In this document: positions 1-5,509 of the stretch, one piece after another
Layout: every line of letters starts with the position of its first letter
Numbering within the stretch: the first letter of the stretch is position 1
From: Clostridiales bacterium UBA4696
GTDB lineage: Bacteria > Bacillota > Clostridia > Oscillospirales > Oscillospiraceae
DNA length: 8,412 nt
Direction: 5' to 3'
Assembly: GCA_002404795.1 (NCBI GenBank)
Contig: DHKK01000173.1
Span: 1-8,412 of the forward strand
Translations under genes and position numbers: made by a program
The notes under the pieces: model-generated
Database searches by the model: none
Told to the model about the DNA's origin: nothing
What the model saw: only the letters and a program-made list of their open reading frames with translations

Positions 1-272
1 GGCGAGCCGTGGCAGTGGAGCTCGGCGCTCTCCTCGCCCGTGTAGCTGTGGGCGGCGGAAAAGCAGACGGCCATGCCGCGGTCGAGCAGCGCGCCGTCCG
101 CCGAGCGGATATCGCCATACGTCATGCGGCGGTACGGAAGCGCTTCGACCGCCGCGCCGCTTGCTGGCGTGAACAGCGCGGCGAGCACACGCCGTGTCCC
201 CTCTCCGCTCAGACGCACGACGCCGATGGCCGACGGGCTCTGCGCAGTGGCGATGGCTGCAATGGTTTCCAT
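1..272 (-). CDS. mnmE: MnmE (TrmE), tRNA uridine-5-carboxymethylaminomethyl modification GTPase, N-terminal part
   Basis: MnmE works with MnmG to modify the wobble uridine (U34) of certain tRNAs in the cytoplasm. The window holds only the first 90 codons, and the gene runs off the left edge. The visible part is the N-terminal tetrahydrofolate/formyl-binding domain. It starts METIAAIATAQSPSAIGVVR, then has an SGEGTRRVL segment, a YGDI segment, and the family hallmark SYTGEESAELHCHGS at about residues 76-90. The GTPase domain lies outside. ATG at 272 was chosen because the protein then begins exactly where MnmE homologues begin and a GAGGAAA ribosome site lies just upstream. Residue 90 is Ser where many homologues have Gly or Asn. 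Its promoter is at 308-336. Family identification is firm. Confidence 0.95.
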   Translation of the reverse strand, partial: METIAAIATAQSPSAIGVVRLSGEGTRRVLAALFTPASGAAVEALPYRRMTYGDIRSADGALLDRGMAVCFSAAHSYTGEESAELHCHGS

Positions 273-307
273 GACCGTTTTCCTCGCTTTTCCTTGATTT
301 TGCCCAA

Positions 308-336
308 AGTATACCACAAAGGTAAAAAAATGAAAA
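308..336 (-). promoter_or_regulatory. Promoter of mnmE, extended -10
   Basis: On the minus strand, TATACT (313-308) is preceded by TGG, making an extended -10. TTTTCA (336-331) lies 17 bp upstream as a 4/6 match to TTGACA. The predicted start near 301 gives a leader of about 28 nt. The -35 lies inside the terminator stem of the upstream gene. Confidence 0.6.
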
Positions 337-360
337 GGGGCGCGCCCGCGTCCCTTTTCA
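324..360 (-). terminator. Intrinsic terminator of the zinc-ribbon gene
   Basis: TGAAAAGGG (331-339) pairs perfectly with CCCTTTTCA (352-360). A G-T wobble and three more pairs extend this to a 13-bp stem with a 4-nt loop (344-347). Read on the minus strand, the stem is followed by seven T (330-324), the classical intrinsic terminator form. It lies 10 nt after the stop codon of the gene at 371-613. Confidence 0.8.
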
Positions 361-370
361 AACAGCAAAA

Positions 371-613
371 TCAGAACGGTTCTTCGATACGCTTCCCACA
401 GAACTGGCAGAAATCTCCCTCATTTCTTCCCAGCTGCTTTCCGCAGTGAGGGCACCTGTTCCACAGAAAATGCGGGATCAGGCATGATACCGCCGCTGCC
501 ATGCCAACGTAGAAGGCGGGCTCCCAGATGTATGCCGACAGCATAACGATCCCACCGCCAAGCAGCAGCGCATCTCTCACTTTTCTGGCTCGCTTTACAG
601 TCATTTTATACAT
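371..613 (-). CDS. Small membrane protein with C-terminal zinc ribbon
   Basis: This 80-residue protein of unknown role has a basic N-terminus (residues 1-13) and two hydrophobic segments, at about 15-31 and 33-51, that would form a membrane hairpin. A compact zinc ribbon follows: CPHCGK (C54, C57) and CQFCGK (C69, C72). This resembles the zinc-ribbon tails found on many small clostridial membrane proteins, where the ribbon is presumably cytoplasmic and structural. The start at 613 has a good ribosome site (GGGAGGT, 6 nt before ATG). The gene lies 77 bp downstream of the CxCxxC-protein gene on the same strand, and I see no convincing promoter in that gap, so co-transcription is likely. A strong terminator follows. 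Function cannot be assigned. Confidence 0.75.
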   Translation of the reverse strand: MYKMTVKRARKVRDALLLGGGIVMLSAYIWEPAFYVGMAAAVSCLIPHFLWNRCPHCGKQLGRNEGDFCQFCGKRIEEPF

Positions 614-690
614 AACGGCACCTCCCGCAAACCGGTATCCGCTTTACGCTTCGCGTTAACGGTCATAGACTCCCCGCTCCGTTGACATAC

Positions 691-1074
691 TCACGTTTCC
701 TCCACTGTCCACGGCAGGAAGATCGGCTCGATCTCGATCACAAAGTGCGGCTCCTGAATATCGTCGCCCGGGTGGGACTGTGCAAGACGGACTTCAACGT
801 CGTTGGCGTCCTTGACCGTCGCGGCGGCAAAGCCCTCTTTCTCGCCGAAAACGAGGTACTGCGGCCCGACATACGGCATCCGGCCGGTTTCGTCCGGCTC
901 GAGCGGCATCGTCTCAAACGGCTTTGCGATGTCGACGCCGAGCGTTTGCAGATACGCCGTCACGGCGGGATAGGCCTTCGCGACCTCCTTTACGTAGTTG
1001 CGGCAATAGGCACAATCACATACGTCGGATCGTTTAAGCTCACGATAAAACCGCTTTGTCCGCTCAACATTCAT
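691..1074 (-). CDS. Conserved clostridial protein with CxCxxC motif, unknown function
   Basis: This is a soluble protein of 127 residues with no signal peptide or membrane segment. The N-terminal part is helical and carries C19-D-C21-A-Y-C24 (DVCDCAYCRNY), followed by a YLQTLGVDIAKPFE segment and an acidic middle (LEPDETG). The second half, with VGPQYLVFGE and HFVIEIEPIFLP, looks like a beta-rich domain. From memory this matches a family of uncharacterised proteins common in Clostridia, in which the Cys cluster and the GVDIxKPFE motif are conserved. A metal-binding role for the cysteines is an inference. The start at 1074 has an AAAGGGGTG ribosome site and a clear TATAAT-type promoter about 30 bp upstream. 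The gene probably shares its transcript with the zinc-ribbon gene downstream. Confidence 0.8.
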   Translation of the reverse strand: MNVERTKRFYRELKRSDVCDCAYCRNYVKEVAKAYPAVTAYLQTLGVDIAKPFETMPLEPDETGRMPYVGPQYLVFGEKEGFAAATVKDANDVEVRLAQSHPGDDIQEPHFVIEIEPIFLPWTVEET

Positions 1075-1100
1075 CGGTGCTTCACCCCTTTCGCCGGATC

Positions 1101-1130
1101 ATTATACCATACGGAAATTTTGATCCGCAA
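1101..1130 (-). promoter_or_regulatory. Promoter of the CxCxxC-protein gene
   Basis: A perfect TATAAT (1106-1101, minus strand) is preceded by TGG, an extended -10. The best -35 is weak: TTGCGG at 1130-1125, with an 18-bp spacer. A start near 1094 leaves a leader of about 20 nt that contains the ribosome site. Confidence 0.6.
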
Positions 1131-1154
1131 GAGGAAAAGCAGCGCCGGAAAGCA

Positions 1155-1509
1155 TCATAAAAGGGCGAGCCAAGAGGCGACTCTTGCCTTTTTGTACCAT
1201 TCGGGGTACGGCTGGAAAACGGTCAAGCAACGCCCCTGATATTCGCAGCCTTCACAAAGCTCTGCACACCGAGCGACAGGACAAGGCTCGCAGAAATAGT
1301 TCCCGTCCCTATGGTGCCGGAATAAGGCCGGACCGGCGGGTTTCCGCTTGCCCCCGGACGATATGGCGTCCGGGAAGGCCGTTTGTATCGGAGGCAAGAC
1401 TCTTTCTGCCTGCGGCGGTCATATCCTGCCGCAGCTCTCGCCGCACCGGAATATCGGCGCAGCCTAAAATGCTGTGCCGTGTGGCCGAGCAGCCGCCGAT
1501 GAACCCGGT
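1155..1509 (-). pseudogene. Probable decayed Cys-rich protein gene, broken across two frames
   Basis: No intact gene fits this stretch, but two minus-strand frames each hold a protein-like segment. The first is open from 1509 to a TAG at 1309-1311 and includes ILGCADIPVRRELRQDM, SLASDTNGLPGRHIV and RGQAETRRSGLIPAP. It has no start codon near its beginning. The second, in the next frame and ending at 1155, continues with RDGNYFCEPCPVARCAELC, then EGCEYQGRCL. Its six Cys are spaced C-x2-C-x4-C-x3-C-x2-C-x5-C, which looks metal-binding. A single extra base near 1310-1330 would join them into one protein of about 115 residues or more. The last residues (KKARVASWLALL) are encoded by a hairpin, so the real end may be earlier. 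There is no convincing ribosome site or promoter, and the stretch lies between two terminator-like hairpins. The alternative is that these frames are chance shadows. Function unknown. Confidence 0.35.
1159..1193. terminator. Terminator-like hairpin, possibly bidirectional
   Basis: CAAGAG (1171-1176) and CTCTTG (1181-1186) form a stem with a GCGA loop. AAAAGG (1159-1164) can pair with CCTTTT (1187-1192) across a 6-nt bulge (1165-1170). On the plus strand five T follow (1189-1193), and on the minus strand four T. It lies at the end of the decayed Cys-rich stretch. The bulge makes its strength uncertain. Confidence 0.4.
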
Positions 1510-1532
1510 TCAGGCTTCTCTCGTCTAAACGC

Positions 1533-1567
1533 AAAAAACTCATAACGCAAAAAGCGGTACGAGTTTT
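1533..1567 (-). terminator. Intrinsic terminator of the receiver-domain gene
   Basis: Read on the minus strand, AAAACTC (1567-1561) pairs with GAGTTTT (1541-1535), which runs into six T (1538-1533). The loop contains a second short stem (CGC 1546-1548 with GCG 1554-1556). It begins 14 nt after the receiver gene's stop, so that gene is probably transcribed alone. Confidence 0.6.
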
Positions 1568-1580
1568 AAGCGCATGGCGG

Positions 1581-1970
1581 TCAGTGCGGATTAGGAGAAT
1601 CGCCGCACAGCACATCGTGTATCCGATTGACAAGCTCCTTTGTCGTAAAAGGCTTTGGAAGCACAAAGCTTGCCCCCAGATGATAGGCCTTTTCCGCAAC
1701 CTTGCGCGTTGGCAGGACCGTCATGAGAATCGTCGGGAACTTGTATCCGCCTTCGTGCATCTGCTCCATCACATGAAAGCCGCCTTTGTGCGGCAGCAGA
1801 AAGTCCAACAAGAGAATATGCGGCCGGTGCTGGTGGAGCGCCGCGGTTGTCTCATCCCCATCCCTTGCATGAAACACATGGAAGTTCCCATGTTCATGCA
1901 AGAGATCTGTCAACAGGACACAGAAGGATTCGTTGCTGTCTGAGAGTAAAATCTTTTTTCGGTGCGGCAT
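1581..1970 (-). CDS. Stand-alone response-regulator receiver domain, Spo0A/Spo0F-like
   Basis: This cytoplasmic receiver (CheY-like) domain of 129 residues has no output domain. It would take a phosphoryl group from a histidine kinase or phosphotransfer protein. The catalytic set is present: acidic D11 in LLSDSNE (the usual Asp pair is reduced to one Asp plus Ser10/Ser12), phospho-acceptor D56 in ILLLDFLLPH, switch T84 in ILMTVLP, F102 and K106 in FVLPKPF. The LLLDFLLPHKGG and LGASFVLPKPF segments resemble Spo0A receivers, but the protein stops where Spo0A would enter its linker. The stop is followed at once by a terminator, and I find no Spo0A-type DNA-binding segment downstream. The start at 1970 has an AGGAGGCGG ribosome site. 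The gene is divergent from the LuxR-type regulator and no kinase gene is in the window. It could be a phosphorelay intermediate or a single-domain regulator acting by protein contact. Confidence 0.9.
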   Translation of the reverse strand: MPHRKKILLSDSNESFCVLLTDLLHEHGNFHVFHARDGDETTAALHQHRPHILLLDFLLPHKGGFHVMEQMHEGGYKFPTILMTVLPTRKVAEKAYHLGASFVLPKPFTTKELVNRIHDVLCGDSPNPH

Positions 1971-2017
1971 TTTACCGCCTCCTCTTAGTTTTTTGATTTT
2001 ACACGCTCACTTTTTAT

Positions 2018-2046
2018 AAAATAGTCCTGCCTCCTTAATATTTCAA
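2018..2046 (-). promoter_or_regulatory. Candidate promoter of the receiver-domain gene
   Basis: TTGAAA (2046-2041, minus strand, 5/6 match) lies 17 bp from TATTTT (2023-2018, 4/6 match). The start would be near 2010, giving a leader of about 40 nt that includes the AGGAGG site. I saw no Spo0A box and no sigma-H pattern. Confidence 0.45.
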
Positions 2047-2281
2047 TCCATCACGCAGCATCTTAGCATCTTCTTAATTCAGAGAAGTTTAATAACCTGT
2101 AAGAAAAATCTCATAATGACCTGCTGAACTTTCGCGCAGGCACCTGCGGCCGCTCAGGGCGCAGCTGCTTGTTCGTTTTCCGGACAAAGAGGCGAAAAGC
2201 GGCCAAACCGGGCCCGGCTCAAATTCACGCAGGAGCGCGTATGCTCATCGCCGCCGGTCACGATCTCATACTTTGGAACGC

Positions 2282-2309
2282 TTTACATTTTTGCGCGGCC
2301 ATGTATAAT
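2282..2309 (+). promoter_or_regulatory. Promoter of the luxR-type gene
   Basis: TTTACA (2282-2287, 5/6 match) and a perfect TATAAT (2304-2309) are separated by 16 bp. The predicted start near 2316 gives a leader of about 100 nt before the ATG at 2417, and this leader contains both hairpins. Confidence 0.65.
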
Positions 2310-2337
2310 AAAATCGAAACGATATCAAATGGCTTAT

Positions 2338-2383
2338 GACAAGGGAGCGTGCTCCCTTGTCCCGCAGGGCTCCCCTACGGGAC
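2338..2383 (+). promoter_or_regulatory. Two overlapping hairpins in the luxR leader
   Basis: Hairpin 1 is a perfect inverted repeat: GACAAGGGAGC (2338-2348) and GCTCCCTTGTC (2351-2361) with a 2-nt centre. Hairpin 2 is GTCCCG (2359-2364) with CGGGAC (2378-2383), extended after one mismatch by AGGG (2366-2369) and CCCT (2373-2376). They share bases 2359-2361, so both cannot form fully. GGGAGC (2343-2348) could also pair with a second GCTCCC at 2369-2374. The ribosome site AGGAGG is about 20 nt downstream. It could be a switch-like leader or a DNA operator. No T-run follows, so neither hairpin is an ordinary terminator. Confidence 0.5.
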
Positions 2384-2416
2384 GATCTCATCCTGTTTAT
2401 CAAAAGGAGGGAAGAA

Positions 2417-4774
2417 ATGACCGGAAACATCCTCATAAGGCCCTCTGTCCAAAAGCGGTTCGACAGCTTTATGGAGCATGGCAGAGTCCTCTTTTTCAGC
2501 GCCCCCTGCGGCTTCGGAAAAACCGTGCTGGCGGACGCGCTGCTGCATGACCGGAATGTGCTGCGCCTGAACGCGGGAACACCGTCCTGCGCCATCCCGC
2601 CGACGGTGCAGGACCGGGACATTCTGCTGATCGACGATTTTCAACAGCTGCAGGAGGACGAGCAGCAGGCCCTCTGCGAGCTGATCCGCAGCAGTCCGGA
2701 AAAGCGCTTCGTTTTTCTCTCGCGCGGAACGCCGCCGGGCTGTCTGATGGCGTTCCAGTACACGGGACTGATGACCGTGCTAACCGCCGAGGATCTGCTC
2801 TTTGACCGCGGCGACGTCCGACAGCTCTTTGACGCCTGCGGGGTCAAGGCGGCGGATGCCGAGATCGACGGCATCCTGAAGGAATCCATCGGCTATCCTC
2901 TGGGCGTTGTCACCACCGTGCAGTATATGTCCGGCGGAAAGCCCTTTGGTCCGGAGCTCGTGGCCCGGGCATTCCGACAGGTGTTCTCCTATTTTGAAGC
3001 CAATATCTACCGACGCTTCGATCTGCCGGTGCGCCGCTTTCTGCTGGAACTGGCGCCCTTTGAGCGCTTTGATCTGGAGATGGCCCGGATGGTCAGCGGC
3101 GATCCCCATGCCGGGGAGCGGCTGGACTGGCTGCTCAGCCACACCTCCATGCTGCGCTATGACGATGTGCAGAGCTTTCACTTCTGGCCCCAGTTCCGCG
3201 CGTTCCTCCTTTGGGAGATGGAGAGGGAATACACCGAGGAAAAGCGCCGGGCACTGTTCAGCCGCGGCGGTCTCTACTATGAGCTGAAAGAGGACTACGC
3301 CCATGCGCTGGAATGCTACACCGCGGGCGGGGACCACGCTAAAGTCTCAGAGCTTCTGATCCGCAACGCGGAGCTGCACCCCGGCATGGGGCATTACAGC
3401 GAGATGGAGCGCTATTACCGCAGTCTGCCGGAAGCGGAGATCCTGGCCTCGCCATCGCTGATGCAGGGCATGAGCATGCTCTGCGCGCTGGCAACGGATT
3501 ATGAAGGCTCCGAGCGCTGGTACCGTGCGCTGGAGAATTTCGCGCGGCGCTGCGAAAAGCAGGACGCGGCGGGAAAGCAGGCCCGCAGCCGCCTGGCGTG
3601 GCTGGACATCGCGCTGCCGCAGCGGGGCGTGGAGGGCCTGACGGAGACCATTCCCGCAGTTTTCCGGCTGCTGCGCAATAAGGAAGTGACGCTGCCGGCC
3701 TTCTCCGTCACCAGCACGCTGCCTGGCATTATGAACGGCGGCAAGGATTTTTCTGTATGGAGCAAGAAGGACGATCTGCTCTACCAGACGCTTCGCGTCC
3801 CTGTGGAGGCCGTTCTGGGCAAGGACGGCGTGGGTCTTGCGGACTGCGCCATCGCCGAGAGCAAGTTTGAAAAGGGCGAGGACATCGCAAACCGGATGCT
3901 GTCGCTGATCCCGCGCATGAGCGAGATCCGGCAGAAGGGAACGCCGGACATCGAGTTTGCCATGGGCGGCCTGCTGGCCCGCAGCCAGCTCTCCGGCGGC
4001 CGGGGCGGAGATGCCCGCCGCACGGTAGAATCCCTGCGTCAGCGCTTTGCGGAAAACGGGCAGACCCGATTCCTCCCGAATATGGACGCCATGCTCTGCC
4101 GCATCGCGCTCCATACGGGCGATCTGGACGCGGCGGACGGGTGGTACCGGGAGAAAGCGCCCCGGGACCCCATGCACCTGAATGTGATGAAGCGGTATCA
4201 ATATCTGACCCAGGCCATGGTGGAGCTTTCGGACGGGAAGCCGGACGCAGCGCTTTTGACGCTTTCTCCGCTGGAACCGTATATCCGCAGCTGCGCCCGG
4301 CATATCGACGGCATCCATCTGCGGGTCCTCACCGCCATCGCCCTGTACCGAGGCCGGGACGAGGCGTGGCGGCAGCATTTGAGCGACGCGCTGGCGACGG
4401 CGGCGGAGTTCCGGTTTATCCGGACCGTCAGCGTCTACGGCGCGGCGGTCCTGCCCCTGCTGGAAAAGCTGCCGTGGGACGGAAACGCCAAGTGGCACAA
4501 GCGCCTGATGACGGATGTGCGGACGCAGGCGGCGTTTTATCCCCGCTTTCTGCAAACGCGTCTGGCGCCTAACGAAGCGCTGACGCCCACAGAGCTGCAG
4601 ATCCTGCACCTCATCTGCGCCGACAAGAGCAACGCGGAGATCTGCGCGGTGCTGGACAGTAAGCTGCCCACGGTAAAGACCCATGTGAGCCACATCCTGA
4701 CCAAGCTGGGCGTCAGCCGCCGCAGCGAGGCAAAAACCGCCGCGAAAAAGCTGCGGCTGATCTCAGAGGACTGA
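2417..4774 (+). CDS. LuxR-family (MalT-like) ATP-binding transcriptional regulator
   Basis: This large cytoplasmic regulator has 785 residues, typical for the MalT/LAL class, in which an ATPase module and helical repeats gate a DNA-binding domain. Walker A is APCGFGKT (29-36), Walker B is ILLIDD (69-74), and a sensor-like strand FVFLSRG follows near residue 100. The middle (about 300-690) is helical and TPR-like, for example YYELKEDYAHALECYTAGGD and HTGDLDAADGWY. The C-terminus (722-783) is a LuxR helix-turn-helix: LTPTELQILHLI, SNAEIC, TVKTHVSHILTKLGVSRRSEA. The frame is open from 2336, but ATG 2417 is preferred because it follows AGGAGG at 2405-2410 and lies after the leader hairpins. The frame's first 27 codons would overlap those hairpins. 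The effector is unknown. No metabolic target gene is adjacent on this strand, so the regulator is orphan-like. A recombinase remnant follows directly. Confidence 0.93.
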   Translation: MTGNILIRPSVQKRFDSFMEHGRVLFFSAPCGFGKTVLADALLHDRNVLRLNAGTPSCAIPPTVQDRDILLIDDFQQLQEDEQQALCELIRSSPEKRFVFLSRGTPPGCLMAFQYTGLMTVLTAEDLLFDRGDVRQLFDACGVKAADAEIDGILKESIGYPLGVVTTVQYMSGGKPFGPELVARAFRQVFSYFEANIYRRFDLPVRRFLLELAPFERFDLEMARMVSGDPHAGERLDWLLSHTSMLRYDDVQSFHFWPQFRAFLLWEMEREYTEEKRRALFSRGGLYYELKEDYAHALECYTAGGDHAKVSELLIRNAELHPGMGHYSEMERYYRSLPEAEILASPSLMQGMSMLCALATDYEGSERWYRALENFARRCEKQDAAGKQARSRLAWLDIALPQRGVEGLTETIPAVFRLLRNKEVTLPAFSVTSTLPGIMNGGKDFSVWSKKDDLLYQTLRVPVEAVLGKDGVGLADCAIAESKFEKGEDIANRMLSLIPRMSEIRQKGTPDIEFAMGGLLARSQLSGGRGGDARRTVESLRQRFAENGQTRFLPNMDAMLCRIALHTGDLDAADGWYREKAPRDPMHLNVMKRYQYLTQAMVELSDGKPDAALLTLSPLEPYIRSCARHIDGIHLRVLTAIALYRGRDEAWRQHLSDALATAAEFRFIRTVSVYGAAVLPLLEKLPWDGNAKWHKRLMTDVRTQAAFYPRFLQTRLAPNEALTPTELQILHLICADKSNAEICAVLDSKLPTVKTHVSHILTKLGVSRRSEAKTAAKKLRLISED

Positions 4775-4966
4775 ACAAACCGCGCCCACAGACAAGCGGG
4801 CCGAACGCGGGGGCGGATTTATGCGCCTTCCGAGGACAGCCCCGTAACAAAAGAGCGCGGCGCGTCGGATGCCGCCGCCGGGAAGACGGGCAGCGGCGAA
4901 AATACCAACTACACTTCGCTTGATGTCGCGTTGGACGTAGCGAAGGACGGCGATACCGCAAAGCCG

Positions 4967-5101
4967 CTGAACGGTATCGAGAAGATCGCAACACATGAAA
5001 AAGAAATCGGAGAAGATGGCGTCAAAACACAGCGGGCGGATATATACTGCAAATTTATCGGCTGTGTCAATATCAGATGCGCAGAGGAAGACCGTACTTG
5101 A
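4967..5101 (+). pseudogene. Remnant of a large serine recombinase, C-terminal end
   Basis: The plus-strand frame from 4967 to the TGA at 5099-5101 reads LNGIEKIATHEKE, then VKTQRADIYCKFIGCVN. This closely resembles, from memory, the C-terminal end (DUF4368-type) of large serine recombinases of the TnpX/TndX kind, which carry a pattern like 'IEKIxVHEKE ... kxQxxdIYYxFIG'. Those enzymes are about 500-550 residues long and cut and join DNA of integrative elements. Here only some 44 codons remain, with no start codon and no catalytic domain. The frame is the same as luxR's but separated from it by the luxR stop, which is probably chance. The residue string before LNG (GDTAKP) does not look like recombinase, so a join or decay lies there. 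Confidence 0.55.
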
Positions 5102-5173
5102 GCGCCTGTACTGCATCTGTGACCGTGTCAACGGGAGCTTCCGCCCTCCGCTTTCGAGCCGCAAAGCCAAAAT

Positions 5174-5216
5174 AGAAGCCGCCGGTCGAGCGCAAGCTCG
5201 GGAGGGATCGGCTTCT
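5174..5216. repeat. Nested hairpin in the mobile-element scar
   Basis: The outer arms AGAAGCCG (5174-5181) and CGGCTTCT (5209-5216) are perfect complements. The inner arms CGAGC (5187-5191) and GCTCG (5196-5200) close on a GCAA tetraloop. No T-run follows on either strand, so it is not an ordinary terminator. It may be a structured end of a lost element or an RNA structure. Confidence 0.45.
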
Positions 5217-5456
5217 GTGCGTGTTGGCGGAAAAGGTCCTGCGGCCAGCGGCTGTGATTACTCTGCTGCGATATCGGAAACGACCGCCGACACAGGGACT
5301 GACATGGAGCGGAAGCAGAGCGCCGACACATCGATGACACGGATGGGAGAGCCGGTAGTTTGCACCGCGCTTTTTCGTCGGAACCATGTAATGCGGACAG
5401 TTTCCGCAGCAGCCATTTCCTGATCGGCTGCCTCTTCGCAAACACAGAGACGCCGC

Positions 5457-5484
5457 AGCGCCTGCAGCAGATGCTGCAGGCGCT
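5457..5484. repeat. Perfect inverted repeat downstream of feoB
   Basis: AGCGCCTGCAGCA (5457-5469) and TGCTGCAGGCGCT (5472-5484) are 13-nt perfect complements with a 2-nt centre. The repeat lies about 25 nt past the feoB stop. Read from feoB (minus strand) it is followed by GCGGCGTCTCTGTG, not a U-run, so it is at best a weak terminator. A 3'-end stabilising hairpin is equally possible. Confidence 0.55.
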
Positions 5485-5509
5485 GACAGGTTTCAGTCCA
5501 ATATGCTCA

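Larger units (their letters stand above)
1971..2416. other. Divergent control region between receiver gene and luxR-type gene
   Basis: There is no gene here. The left part (to about 2130) is AT-rich and carries the receiver promoter. The middle (about 2135-2265) is GC-rich, without a reading frame I can support and without a strong hairpin; a short GCAGG-CA-CCTGC repeat occurs near 2136-2147. The right part carries the luxR promoter (2282-2309) and the leader hairpins (2338-2383). Confidence 0.6.
4775..5509. other. Gene-poor stretch with mobile-element remnants
   Basis: No intact gene is supported in these 735 bp between luxR and feoB, which converge here. It begins with a plus-strand frame, open from the luxR stop to 5101, that ends in a recombinase C-terminus. 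In the same frame, near 4910-4957, is TSLDVALDVAKDGDT, reminiscent of repeats in clostridial surface proteins. A nested hairpin (5174-5216) and a perfect palindrome (5457-5484) follow. A plus-strand segment reading FRSSHFLIGCLFANTETPQR (about 5402-5461) looks protein-like but has no credible start and runs into feoB. No clear terminator for luxR is seen: the CCGC/GCGG pairing near 4780-4818 is weak. Confidence 0.5.

Noticed and set aside
1184..1528. Plus-strand open frame of 114 codons
   Set aside because: Arg/Ser/Pro-rich, no ribosome site, antisense to the Cys-rich segments. Looks like a shadow frame.
1223..1699. Minus-strand open frame of 158 codons overlapping the receiver gene
   Set aside because: It overlaps the well-supported receiver gene in another frame, crosses the terminator at 1533-1567, and its composition is Arg-rich shadow-like.
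1581..1970. Receiver gene as a truncated spo0A
   Set aside because: No Spo0A DNA-binding segment is seen downstream, and a terminator follows the stop directly, so a true single-domain protein is the simpler reading.
2170..2265. Plus-strand string RPNRARLKFTQERV, faintly like the N-terminus of a conjugative-element protein
   Set aside because: Too short, no start codon, no flanking support. Similarity is from memory only and could be chance.
2336..2416. N-terminal extension of luxR from ATG 2336
   Set aside because: These codons lie in the leader hairpins, with no ribosome site before 2336. The AGGAGG before 2417 decides the start.
3347..4693. Minus-strand open frame of 448 codons inside luxR
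   Set aside because: Antisense shadow of the GC-rich luxR coding region. Rich in Gln, Arg and His with no recognisable domain.
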